The notes under the pieces are model-generated. The model made no database searches. It saw nothing but the letters and a program-made list of their open reading frames with translations, and was not told the origin of the DNA. From the NCBI GenBank assembly GCA_963832725.1, contig CAWHVG010000005.1, forward strand, positions 3,038,001 through 3,102,000: a stretch of DNA of 64,000 nt, written 5' to 3'. Positions 56,917-64,000 of this stretch are shown piece after piece. Position 1 is the stretch's first letter, and the number at the start of each line of letters is the position of its first letter. This DNA comes from JAEZBP01 sp963832725 (GTDB taxonomy: Bacteria > Myxococcota_A > Polyangia > Polyangiales > Sandaracinaceae). Made by a program: the position numbers and the translations under genes.

Positions 56917-57474
56917 TCAGGTCGGGGGCGGGCAGGGGGTGTCGGGCGCCGACGCGAAGGGGCAGCATGCCTGGACGACCATGTCGGCGTCCACCGTGAC
57001 GGTGGTCGACATCATGGTGTCGTGGCTGGAACCGGTGTCTCCGGTGGTGTTCACCCAGTAGCCCCACACGAAGGTGTCGCTGGCCTTGTCGCCCATCAGA
57101 TTCACGACGGTGCCGGGCGCGACGTCGAGGGTCTGGACCGCGGTGGTGTTCGCGGAGCCACCGTCGATGCCGACCGAGCACCAGCTCAGGTAGTTCTGCA
57201 CCGTGAGGGTCACGGTGCCGCTGGTGGCGTCGGCCGTGTTGCCGGCGTCGGCGGGGCCCGCGTCCGCTACCGTGGTGCCGGAGTCCGCTGGCCCGGCGTC
57301 GTCGTTGCCACCGCCCGCGTCCTGGACGTGGCCGGCGTCGTGTGAGCCGCCGCCTGCGTCAGCGTGGGTGCTGCCCGAGTCCGTGCCCGTGCCGGCGTCG
57401 TCGCCGCCGTTGCCGTTGTCACACGCAGCCACTAGCAAGAGCGACGCGATAGCCACTGCAAATCGGATCTTCAT
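56917..57474 (-). CDS. lipoprotein with DAG-repeat linker and cupredoxin-like end
   Basis: 185 residues. Lipobox LLVAACDNG (Cys about residue 18); a low-complexity DAG/GGG linker to about residue 90; then about 95 residues of beta structure (GTVTLTVQNYLSWCSVGIDG, TLDVAPGTVVNLMGDKASDTFVWGYW) ending in ADMVVQACCPFASAPDTPC. Cys pairs suggest disulfides. The domain looks like a small beta-sandwich; homology to known families is not clear. Confidence 0.65.
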   Translation of the reverse strand: MKIRFAVAIASLLLVAACDNGNGGDDAGTGTDSGSTHADAGGGSHDAGHVQDAGGGNDDAGPADSGTTVADAGPADAGNTADATSGTVTLTVQNYLSWCSVGIDGGSANTTAVQTLDVAPGTVVNLMGDKASDTFVWGYWVNTTGDTGSSHDTMMSTTVTVDADMVVQACCPFASAPDTPCPPPT

Positions 57475-57547
57475 GAGTCGTCTCCCCTAAATCAGAGCCA
57501 AGTCGTGGATGGACAGTGACAAGATCCTGCGGCCAGAGCACAGTTAA

Positions 57548-57563
57548 CAGGGGTTAACTCCTG
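57548..57563. promoter_or_regulatory. near-palindromic site upstream of the 57474 gene
   Basis: CAGGGGTTAACTCCTG is an almost perfect palindrome centred on GTTAAC, 74 bp before the lipoprotein start and 14 bp after the xdhC stop; another GTTAAC half lies just left at 57542-57547. It could be an operator for the three-gene block. Confidence 0.3.
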
Positions 57564-57576
57564 AATTATCGGCAGC

Positions 57577-58419
57577 TCAGCGCTCGAGCTGGGCGGCGGC
57601 GTCGGGGGTGAGCTGGCCGCCGAGGACCTTGGCCAGCGCGGGATCGTCCATGGCGCGCATGTGCGGCGCGGGGGCGCCGTGGCGGAGGGCGACGAGCTCG
57701 CCGGCGATGCTGACGGCAATCTCTTCCGGGCTGACGGCGCCGATGTCGAGGCCGACCGGGGCGTAGACGTTTTGCAGCGAGGGCAGGCCGTGCTTGGCCG
57801 CGATGCGCTGGAGGATGCGGTAGACCTTGCGGCGGCTGCCGATGACGCCGAGGTAGGCGTGTGGCTGGCGCGCGTAGACGTCGAGGGCTTCTTCGTCGAG
57901 GCGATGATCGTGGGTCATCACCAGGAGCCAGTCGCGCTCATCGGGCGTGAGCGCGGCCTCTTTGGGCTCGGCCAGGACGCGCTCGCATTCGGGAAAGCGC
58001 GCTTCGGTGTTGAGCTCCTCGCGGTCGTCGACGACCGTGACGCGGAAGCCGATGGTGCGGGCCAGCGCCGCCGTGGGCTTGGCGACGTGGCCGGCGCCGA
58101 AGAGGAACAGCCGCGGTCTGCCTTCCACCGGTTCCACCAGCACCTCCATCCGCCCGCCGCAGCACATGCCGAGGTCGCGCATCAGCTCTTTGACGACGAC
58201 GCGCGGTTTCCCGTCGACCAGGCAGCCGCGCAGCTCTTCCACGATGGCGTGCTCGATGGCGCCGCCGCCGACGGTGCCGACCAGCGAGCCGTCCGGCCGG
58301 AGCAGAAGGCGAGCGCCGACCTGCTGGGGCGTGGAACCCGACGCCCGCACCACCGTGGCCAACGCGCCGCGGCCGCCGGCGTCGAGCACGCTCAGGAGCG
58401 CCTCCGTCACCTCGCGCAT
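57577..58419 (-). CDS. xdhC: XdhC, molybdenum-cofactor sulfurtransferase/insertion protein
   Basis: 280 residues. XdhC binds molybdenum cofactor, has it sulfurated and hands it to XdhB. Seen: ALATVVRASGSTPQQVGARLLL, GTVGGGAIEHAIVEE, CCGGRMEVLVEP (N-terminal CoxI domain), then a Rossmann domain FLFGAGHVAKPTAALARTIGF, VVDDREELNTEARFPEC, VMTHDHRLDEEAL, YLGVIGSRRK and PVGLDIGAVSPEEIAVSI. Complete. Same strand as xdhA and xdhB, but separated from them by the three lower-GC genes. Confidence 0.95.
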   Translation of the reverse strand: MREVTEALLSVLDAGGRGALATVVRASGSTPQQVGARLLLRPDGSLVGTVGGGAIEHAIVEELRGCLVDGKPRVVVKELMRDLGMCCGGRMEVLVEPVEGRPRLFLFGAGHVAKPTAALARTIGFRVTVVDDREELNTEARFPECERVLAEPKEAALTPDERDWLLVMTHDHRLDEEALDVYARQPHAYLGVIGSRRKVYRILQRIAAKHGLPSLQNVYAPVGLDIGAVSPEEIAVSIAGELVALRHGAPAPHMRAMDDPALAKVLGGQLTPDAAAQLER

Positions 58420-58563
58420 GAACGCACCATAGCGCGGCGCGGCGAGGTGTGGGGCGGCACGGTGGCAGCGGTCGACCGTCGGTTTCCACTCGCGTGGGCG
58501 AGGCTACGTGCGCTCGGGAGCTGGCATGTGCCGAGAACCAAGCCCTCACCCGGTACCGAGACA

Positions 58564-59400
58564 ATGTCCATTCCGATCGAGGAGCGAGACGCGCCGATGA
58601 TGGTCTCACTCAATCGCGGGCCGGCCGCCGCCGTCCCGCTCGTCTGTGTGTGCGGCGTGGAGCTCTACGCGGAGCTGGCCCGCGCGCTCTCGCCGGACCG
58701 ACGTGTGCTCGGCGCGTACCTGGACATGGACCTCGAGGTGCCGATCGAGGAGGCCGGGGTCGCGCTGGACGTGCCGGCGTTGGCCGCCCGCTACATCGAG
58801 CTGCTCCGCGCGCACGAGGGACACGACGGCGAAACGCCGGGAGCTCCGCGTCGCTACGCGCTCGGCGGCTACTCGTTCGGCGGTCTGATCGCGTACGAGA
58901 TGGCGCAGCAGCTCCAGGCCGGCGGCGACGAGGTGGCGTTGGTCGCGCTCTTCGACAGCATCCTGCCCCGCGGGCGGCCGCGGCCCACGATCCGGGAACG
59001 GGTGAGCGGGCACCTGGGCAGGCTGCGACGGAGCCCCGGCCGCTTCGTGTCGCACCTGGTCGGGCACGCGCGCGACCGGATGGGCTTCGCGTCGCACGCG
59101 CCAACCGTCGCCGATGATCATCGCTACGCGGTGGTGCAGCGCGCGACCGCCGAGTACGAAGCCATCGCGAGGCCCTACGAAGGTCCCGTCGCCATCTGGC
59201 GCGCGCTGGGCGGAGACGGCACGAGCGACCGCATCGCGTCCGAGCTCGGGTGGTCGGGGCTCGTTCCGGCGGATACGACCGTCCACTCCGTCGACGCGGA
59301 GCACGTCGCCGTGCTGAGGGCGCCCCACGCAGAGCGCATCGCGCGGGACATCAGCACGCACATCGCGCGCTTCGATGCGCCGGCCACGATGGCCTCCTGA
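58564..59400 (+). CDS. thioesterase of the NRPS/PKS type
   Basis: 278 residues. Alpha/beta hydrolase of the thioesterase-domain family: VPLVCVCGVELYAELARALSPDRRVLG, the nucleophile elbow ALGGYSFGGLIAYEMAQQL (GYSFGG), ALFDSILPRG, a lid region about 140-200, and a late His in HSVDAEHVAVLRAP. These domains release or edit polyketide, peptide or fatty chains. No synthase genes lie nearby. ATG 58564 chosen; upstream frame is antisense to xdhC. Confidence 0.85.
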   Translation: MSIPIEERDAPMMVSLNRGPAAAVPLVCVCGVELYAELARALSPDRRVLGAYLDMDLEVPIEEAGVALDVPALAARYIELLRAHEGHDGETPGAPRRYALGGYSFGGLIAYEMAQQLQAGGDEVALVALFDSILPRGRPRPTIRERVSGHLGRLRRSPGRFVSHLVGHARDRMGFASHAPTVADDHRYAVVQRATAEYEAIARPYEGPVAIWRALGGDGTSDRIASELGWSGLVPADTTVHSVDAEHVAVLRAPHAERIARDISTHIARFDAPATMAS

Positions 59401-59772
59401 TCACGGTGGTCGTGACGTCGAGAGTCGGGTCCGCGCGCGCCGCCCCGATCGGGGTGACGCGAGGTCCGAGGCGCACCGAATCGCGCTGTGGCAGCCGAGC
59501 GAGATGCGGGAGATCCGCACGCCACGTCACCGGATGGATGATGGTCAACGGTGACTGGGACTCCGACCACGCCGGCAGCTTCAGCGCGCTCAACGTCCAT
59601 TCGAGAGGACGCGGGAGCCACCACGGGTAGGCCGCGCGCCGAGCGCCGTACGTCTCGCACGGGCCGGGTCGAGCAGACGCATGGGTGAACTCGCCACGAT
59701 TTTGTGGCAACCAGAAGAGTGAGGGGCTACCGCGGCCGGTCGAGCGCGGGAGGCCTTCGTGGAGGCCGACTC
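59401..59772. other. intergenic region, nothing recognised
   Basis: 372 bp between the thioesterase stop and the small secreted protein. Open frames on both strands are short and composition-driven. No promoter, terminator or repeat is clear. Confidence 0.4.
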
Positions 59773-60258
59773 ATGCTGCGCCGACTCCTGTTCACCTTTG
59801 CCCTGATGGTTTCGCTCACGGCGTCGAGCGCGTTCGCCGACCCGCCCTCGACGGCGGTGCGGGAAGCGAATCGGGCCGCGCGCACGGCGGAGGTGGCGGC
59901 GCAGCGCCTCTTGCACTTGCTGGGTGAAGCGCGGCGGTCCGGCGACCGGACCGGGACCACCTGCGTCGACGGAAAGCTGAGTCAGGTCAACAGCTTCGGG
60001 CGGATGATCCGCGACCGGCGCGAGCGCCTGCTCGACGCGGAACGCCGGCACGACGCGGCCGCCGTGGCCTACCAGCGGGCCGTCCTCCGCAACCTCGACG
60101 CCCAGATGCGCGTGCTCGAGCGCGCCGGACGAGCCTGCCTCTTCGAGGGCTCCGAGGACCATGGCACCACGGTCATCACCATCATCGAGGAGGAGGTGCC
60201 GGATGAGGATCCGTCCCTCACCTCCGACGAGGAGCGGCGCCGCTGGGGTCGACTCTAA
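59773..60258 (+). CDS. small secreted coiled-coil-like protein
   Basis: 161 residues from ATG 59773. Signal peptide ends at SSAFA; the mature protein is helical (REANRAARTAEVAAQRLLHLLGEARR, RRERLLDAERRHDAAAVAYQRAVLRNLDAQMRVL) with two Cys (TTCVDG, RACLF) that could pair, and an acidic tail (IIEEEVPDEDPSLTSDEE). The layout is known from several myxobacterial periplasmic proteins without assigned function. Followed 63 bp later by rpsU. Confidence 0.7.
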   Translation: MLRRLLFTFALMVSLTASSAFADPPSTAVREANRAARTAEVAAQRLLHLLGEARRSGDRTGTTCVDGKLSQVNSFGRMIRDRRERLLDAERRHDAAAVAYQRAVLRNLDAQMRVLERAGRACLFEGSEDHGTTVITIIEEEVPDEDPSLTSDEERRRWGRL

Positions 60259-60321
60259 TCCCGAGGCTTGCGCTCCTAGCGCACGCATGCCACTTTGCGC
60301 GCCCCAAGGAGCGAAGAAGGA

Positions 60322-60567
60322 ATGACGAACGGTACCAACGCCAACTCGCCCGACGCCGTCCAGTGCAAGCCGGTCGAGGTCGTCGTAGGCGAGAAGGGCG
60401 TCGAGCGCGCCATCAAGCACCTCAAGCGCAAGATGGCCGCCGAGGGCATCCTCCGCGAGCTGAAGCGCCGCCGGCACTACATGAAGCCGTCGGTTCGCCG
60501 CCGTAAGAAGGAGTCCGAGGCCGCTCGCCGCCGTCGTAAGCGCGAGAAGCAGCTCCTGACCCGCTGA
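60322..60567 (+). CDS. rpsU: 30S ribosomal protein S21
   Basis: 81 residues. bS21 of the small ribosomal subunit, which helps mRNA 5' ends pair with 16S rRNA. Seen: VEVVVGEKGVERAIKHLKRKMAAEGILRELKRRRHYMKPSVRRRKK, a close match to the family, with a very basic C-terminus. An N-terminal extension of about 16 residues (TNGTNANSPDAVQCK) is slightly longer than usual. GAAGAAGGA directly precedes ATG 60322; a TTG at 60295 is in frame but lacks a good site. Confidence 0.96.
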   Translation: MTNGTNANSPDAVQCKPVEVVVGEKGVERAIKHLKRKMAAEGILRELKRRRHYMKPSVRRRKKESEAARRRRKREKQLLTR

Positions 60568-60785
60568 GCTCCGAGCCGCTCTCGTTTTCACACGCCCTGC
60601 CGCGCCTCGTGCGCCGCGGGGCGATCGTGTTTCCGTCCGCGTAGAACGCGCACCCCAGCCCGGCGAGGGAGCTCACGCGGGTGGCGGCAGCGCAGGCGAT
60701 CGAAGAGCTCCCCGCCTGGTGGGTCGAGCTCACCCAGCCTCGGGGAGGCTGTCGAGGAGAGCGGGCTCCCCCTCCGCTCAGGCGC

Positions 60786-62049
60786 TCAGCGGCCGACCTC
60801 CCAGGGGCGGCGCTTGGTGTGGACGCTCAGCCCGTCCGGGACCTCGCTTCCTTCGAGGTCCGAGGGGATGACGTCGTGGGCGACCTCGCCGCCGGGATGG
60901 ACGACGAAGCCGTCGGGCAGCGTGCTTCCTTTGCCGACCACCGCCAGCGGCAGGCCTTCGCCCTTGGCGCCGATGCGGCAGCCCGGGCCGATGTGGGCGT
61001 GCTTGTCGATGATGGCGCGCTCGATCACCGCGCCCTTGGCGATGACGGTGTCGTTCAGGATGACCGAGTCGCGCACGGTGGCGCCCTTCTCGACCCGCAC
61101 ACCGGGACCGAGCACGCTGCGCTCGACGGTGGCGTCGCAATCGATGACGCAGCCGTGGGTGACCAGGCTGTCGACGATGCTCGCTTTGCCGAGACGCGCC
61201 GGCGCGCGGTTCTCGCTGCGGGTGTGGATCAGCCAGCCGAGAATCGTTGAGGTCGTACGCCGGCGGCTCGCTCAAGAGGTCCATGTGCGCGTCCCAGTAC
61301 GACTCCAGCGTGCCGACGTCGCGCCAGTAGCCGCGGTAGGGCCAGGTGAAGACCTTCTCGCCGCGGGCAATCATGCGCGGGAGGATGTCCTTGCCGAAGT
61401 CGTGCGCCGAGTCCGGGAGGTCCCTGTCCTCCAGCAACACGCGGTCGAGCACGTCGTAGTTGAAGACGTAGACGCCCATGTTGCCGGCGCCGGGCGGCGG
61501 TTCCTTGGGCTTCTCGATGAAGTAGGTGGCCCAGCCGCCCTCGTCGGTCTGCACGATGCCGAAGCGCGGCGCCTCTTCGGGCGTGACCTCGATGGTCGCC
61601 AGCGTCACCGCCGCGCCCGCGGCGCAGTGGGCGTCGACCAGCTCGCGGTAGTTCATCCGGTAGATGTGGTCGCCGCTGAGGATGACCACGACGTCCGGCC
61701 GCCGGTCTTTGATGAAGAGGAAGTTCTGCTGCACCGCGTCGGCGGTCCCGATGTACCAATCGGCGTTCTCACGGGAGCGGTAGGGCGAATAGATTCGGAC
61801 GCCACCGTGCAGCTCGCGGTTGAGGTCCCAGGGCCCGCCGGCGCCGATGTGCTCGATGAGCGAGTGGGGCCGGTACTGCGCCAGGATCATCACGTCGAAG
61901 AGGTCGGAGTTCACGCAGTTCGACAGCGCGAAGTCGATGATCCGGTACTTGCCGGCGAAGGGGACCGCCGGCTTGGTCCGCTTGGCCGTGAGGATGCCGA
62001 GGCGCGATCCTTCGCCGCCCGCCAGGATCACCGCACAGGTCTTGGTCAT
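60786..62049 (-). CDS. glgC: glucose-1-phosphate adenylyltransferase (one-base break)
   Basis: About 420 residues after restoring GATC at GAATC 61241-61245 (YDLNDLGWLIHTRSENRAP). Makes ADP-glucose for glycogen from glucose-1-phosphate and ATP. Seen: LAGGEGSRLGILTAKRTKPAVPFAGKYRIIDF (nucleotidyltransferase motif), YRPHSLIEHI, ADAVQQN, SGDHIYRMNY, DVGTLESYW, then a left-handed beta-helix (IDCDATVERSVLGPGVRVEKG, VILNDTVIAKGAVIERAIID). ATG 62049 overlaps the glgA stop (ATGA), so glgA-glgC is an operon in that order. Both products serve the same pathway step pair. Confidence 0.95.
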
Positions 62050-63497
62050 GCTCCTCCCTCGGCGCGCTTCGCCGCGCCTCGCGCTTCGTGGATCCGCTCG
62101 TAGAGCCGCGCATACGCCGCGGCCGAGCGCGCCCACGAGAAGTCCTCGTCCATTCCCTGCGCGACCACGGCATCGAAACGCTCGCGGCGCGCATGCAAGG
62201 CCAGCCCTCGCCGGATCGCGAACGCCAGCGAGCCGGCCGTCGCCTCCGGGAAGAGCACGCCGGTCGACCGATCGCTCAGATCGAGGTCCCGGACCGTGTC
62301 GGCGAGCCCGCCGGTCTCCCGGGCGACGGGCACGCTGCCGTAACGCATCGCGATCATCTGGGCCATGCCGCAGGGCTCGTAGCGCGAGGGTACCAGGAGC
62401 AGGTCCGCGCCCGCATAGATTCGCCGTGCCAATCGCTCGTCGAACGCGATCCGCGCCGCGACGCGACTCGGCATCTCGGCGGCCAGCTCCAGCGCGGCGC
62501 GCTCCAGGTTGTCGTCGCCGGTGCCGAGGAGGACGGCCCGCCAACGCTGCTCGCGCAACTGGCGCAGCGCGTCGATCATCAGATCCACGCCCTTCTGACC
62601 GACCAGCCGGCCGACGAACGCGACCAGCGGCGCGTCGCCTTCCAGCTCCAGCTCGCGCGAGAGCGCCTCGCGGTTCGGTTCGCGCGCCTCGCGATCGGTC
62701 GCGGAGAAATGCTGATCGAGCGCTGCGTCGAGGGACGGATCCCAGTCCTCGGTGTCGAGCCCGTTCAAGATACCGCTCAGCGCCGGCCGGCGTGCGCGCA
62801 AGAGCTCGTGGAAGCCCGCGCCGAGCTCGGGGGTCAGGATCTCCTTCGCGTAGCCCTCGGACACGGCGACGAGCTGATCGGCGGCGACCAATCCGTGGGC
62901 CATCGGTGTCGCGTGCAGCTCCGGCGGGACGCGGGGATCGTCCGTGCCGGTGATCCCGAACGCGTGCAGCTCGTCCTCCGCGCCGTGCCCCGCGTAGGGC
63001 AGGTTGTGGATGGTGAGCACGCTGCCGATCGGCCGGAGCGCGTCGTCTGCCATCCGCCGCTCGCGCAGGATCCAGGGCGTGAGCGCGGTGTGCCAGTCGT
63101 TCGCGTGCAGGACGTCGGGCTTCCACTCGAGGTGGTGGATCAGATCGACGACGGCGAGGGAGAAGAACGCGAAGCGGCGACCCTCCTCGTCCATCCGGCC
63201 GGTGTACACGATGCCGTCGGCGGCGATGGGCGGCCCGGTCACGAGGTAGGTCGGCACGCCGGCGAGCTCCGTCTGCAGCACCTCGGCCCGCATCGCTCCG
63301 TCGCGGTGCCCGATCGAGAAGCGAGCCACGGAGGTCGTCTCCGGCGCGTGGCGGAGGACCCCCGCGTGGGCCGGCATCACGACCCGCGCGTCGATCCCGA
63401 GCCGGCGGAGCGCCTTCGGCAGCGAGCCCGCGAAGTCGCCGAGCCCGCCGACCTTCACGAAAGGTGCGAGCTCGGTGGCGGCGAAGAGAACGCGCAT
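62046..63497 (-). CDS. glgA: glycogen synthase
   Basis: 483 residues. Transfers glucose from ADP-glucose to growing alpha-1,4-glucan (GT5). Seen: MRVLFAATELAPFVKVGGLGDFAGSL (the KxGGL donor motif), HANDWHT, VLTIHNLPYAG, LVAVSEGYAKEI, GILNGLDTEDWDP, FVGRLVGQKGVDL, and PSRYEPCGMAQMIAMRYGSVPVARETGGLADTV with the second E-x7-E region. Length normal. First gene of glgA-glgC; starts 60 bp from a divergent zinc-ribbon gene, so the two share a promoter region. Confidence 0.96.
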   Translation of the reverse strand: MRVLFAATELAPFVKVGGLGDFAGSLPKALRRLGIDARVVMPAHAGVLRHAPETTSVARFSIGHRDGAMRAEVLQTELAGVPTYLVTGPPIAADGIVYTGRMDEEGRRFAFFSLAVVDLIHHLEWKPDVLHANDWHTALTPWILRERRMADDALRPIGSVLTIHNLPYAGHGAEDELHAFGITGTDDPRVPPELHATPMAHGLVAADQLVAVSEGYAKEILTPELGAGFHELLRARRPALSGILNGLDTEDWDPSLDAALDQHFSATDREAREPNREALSRELELEGDAPLVAFVGRLVGQKGVDLMIDALRQLREQRWRAVLLGTGDDNLERAALELAAEMPSRVAARIAFDERLARRIYAGADLLLVPSRYEPCGMAQMIAMRYGSVPVARETGGLADTVRDLDLSDRSTGVLFPEATAGSLAFAIRRGLALHARRERFDAVVAQGMDEDFSWARSAAAYARLYERIHEARGAAKRAEGGA

Positions 63498-63557
63498 GCG
63501 GCGCGACGATAGCAGCGTCGAACCCTTCGCGCGGCCGCGATGGTACACACTCGGATC

Positions 63558-64000
63558 ATGGTCCTCTCCTGCGAGAATTGCGGCGCGCCGGTCGATCCGG
63601 CCGGCGCCGGGTCGTTCGCGCGCTGTCGCTATTGCGGTGCATGGACCCCCGTCGCCGCTCGGCCCGCCGCCGCCCCGGCCCAAAAGCCCCAGGTCCGAGC
63701 GACGGGGAGCGCGGTCGTCGTCTTCATCTTCGTCGGCTCGAGCGTGATCGGTGGCGTCATGATGGTGGCCACGCTCCTCTTCGGAGGAGCGTGGCAATCG
63801 AGCGTAGGCTCGACGGAAGTCCATCTCGATAGCTACTCCCTGCCCGTTCTTGCCGATCTGAACGGCGACGGGATCTCGGACCTGCTCGGGATCAACAGCG
63901 AAAAAGACGCGGTCATCGCGGTCTCGGGCACCGACGCGAGCGTGCTATGGACGACGGACCTCGGTGGCTTCGGTTACGTCGACTTGGTCGCCCATCGGGA
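63558..64000 (+). CDS. zinc-ribbon, membrane-anchored FG-GAP-type protein, partial
   Basis: 147 codons before the right edge. N-terminal zinc ribbon CENCGAPVDPAG..CRYCGAW; Ala/Pro linker; one membrane helix (VVVFIFVGSSVIGGVMMVATLLF); then the start of a repeat of FG-GAP/VCBS type, VLADLNGDGISDLLGIN with its calcium-loop DxNGDG, and a second strand pair (VIAVSGTDASVLWTTD). Probably an extracytoplasmic beta-propeller anchored with a cytosolic ribbon. The C-terminus is missing. Confidence 0.7.
   Translation, partial: MVLSCENCGAPVDPAGAGSFARCRYCGAWTPVAARPAAAPAQKPQVRATGSAVVVFIFVGSSVIGGVMMVATLLFGGAWQSSVGSTEVHLDSYSLPVLADLNGDGISDLLGINSEKDAVIAVSGTDASVLWTTDLGGFGYVDLVAHR

Overview
The window looks like a piece of a high-GC predatory or social deltaproteobacterium, most likely Myxococcota of the Sandaracinus/Polyangiales type (inference). 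Reasons: strong third-position G/C; four eukaryote-like Ser/Thr kinases, two of them with a C-terminal membrane anchor; an FHA/sigma-54 activator without a receiver domain; and many secreted lipoproteins with Asp/Ala/Gly-rich linkers, Cys-rich NCGACG motifs, RCC1 or SBBP propellers, or right-handed beta-helices. No tRNA, rRNA, CRISPR array, IS element or phage gene was recognised.

Layout. 0-3 kb: partial membrane-anchored protein, alpha/beta hydrolase, secreted unknown. 3-8.4 kb: two-subunit 3-oxoacid CoA-transferase (scoA, scoB) with a duplicated ~160-bp leader element before scoB and before the next lipoprotein gene, then CHAD-CYTH, DUF2141 and an outer-membrane-like protein. 8.6-13.8 kb: unknown membrane protein and a Tol/Ton operon (ExbB, ExbD, TonB-like, TolB), all on the minus strand. 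13.8-19.6 kb: RlmN-like radical SAM protein, PEGA kinase, a 49-aa membrane protein, a LysR remnant, KptA, and an unknown gene overlapping ureidoglycolate lyase. 19.6-26.4 kb: a four-gene, translationally coupled signalling operon (hybrid histidine kinase, GAF/cyclase-like, stand-alone receiver, Ser/Thr kinase fused to an FGE-type domain). 26.4-33.4 kb: hotdog thioesterase, PhnD-like protein, lipoproteins, ferredoxin, and a GHKL ATPase fused to an HExxH region. 33.4-38.5 kb: a kinase/TPR-like/kinase operon divergent from an FHA-sigma-54 activator. 38.6-46.8 kb: RCC1 lipoprotein, two tandem Tat-exported beta-helix proteins, exonuclease, acetyltransferase, repeat-rich lipoprotein. 47.5-50.5 kb: methyltransferase, a large 21-bp minisatellite, a helical unknown. 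50.5-58.4 kb: xanthine dehydrogenase (xdhB, xdhA) and xdhC, separated by a visibly lower-GC block of three surface-protein genes. 58.5-64 kb: thioesterase, small secreted protein, ribosomal protein S21, glycogen genes glgC-glgA, and a partial zinc-ribbon/FG-GAP protein.

Two themes run across the window. Purine breakdown is represented by XdhAB, XdhC and AllA at separate places. Sequence quality matters: about fifteen genes, including conserved ones (tolB, exbD, glgC, ferredoxin, allA), are broken by one-base shifts. Most breaks fall on GATTC/GAATC or beside GATC and are repaired by restoring GATC, which points to systematic base-calling error at a modified motif rather than gene decay. Broken genes are annotated as CDS spanning the repaired reading, with the break stated.
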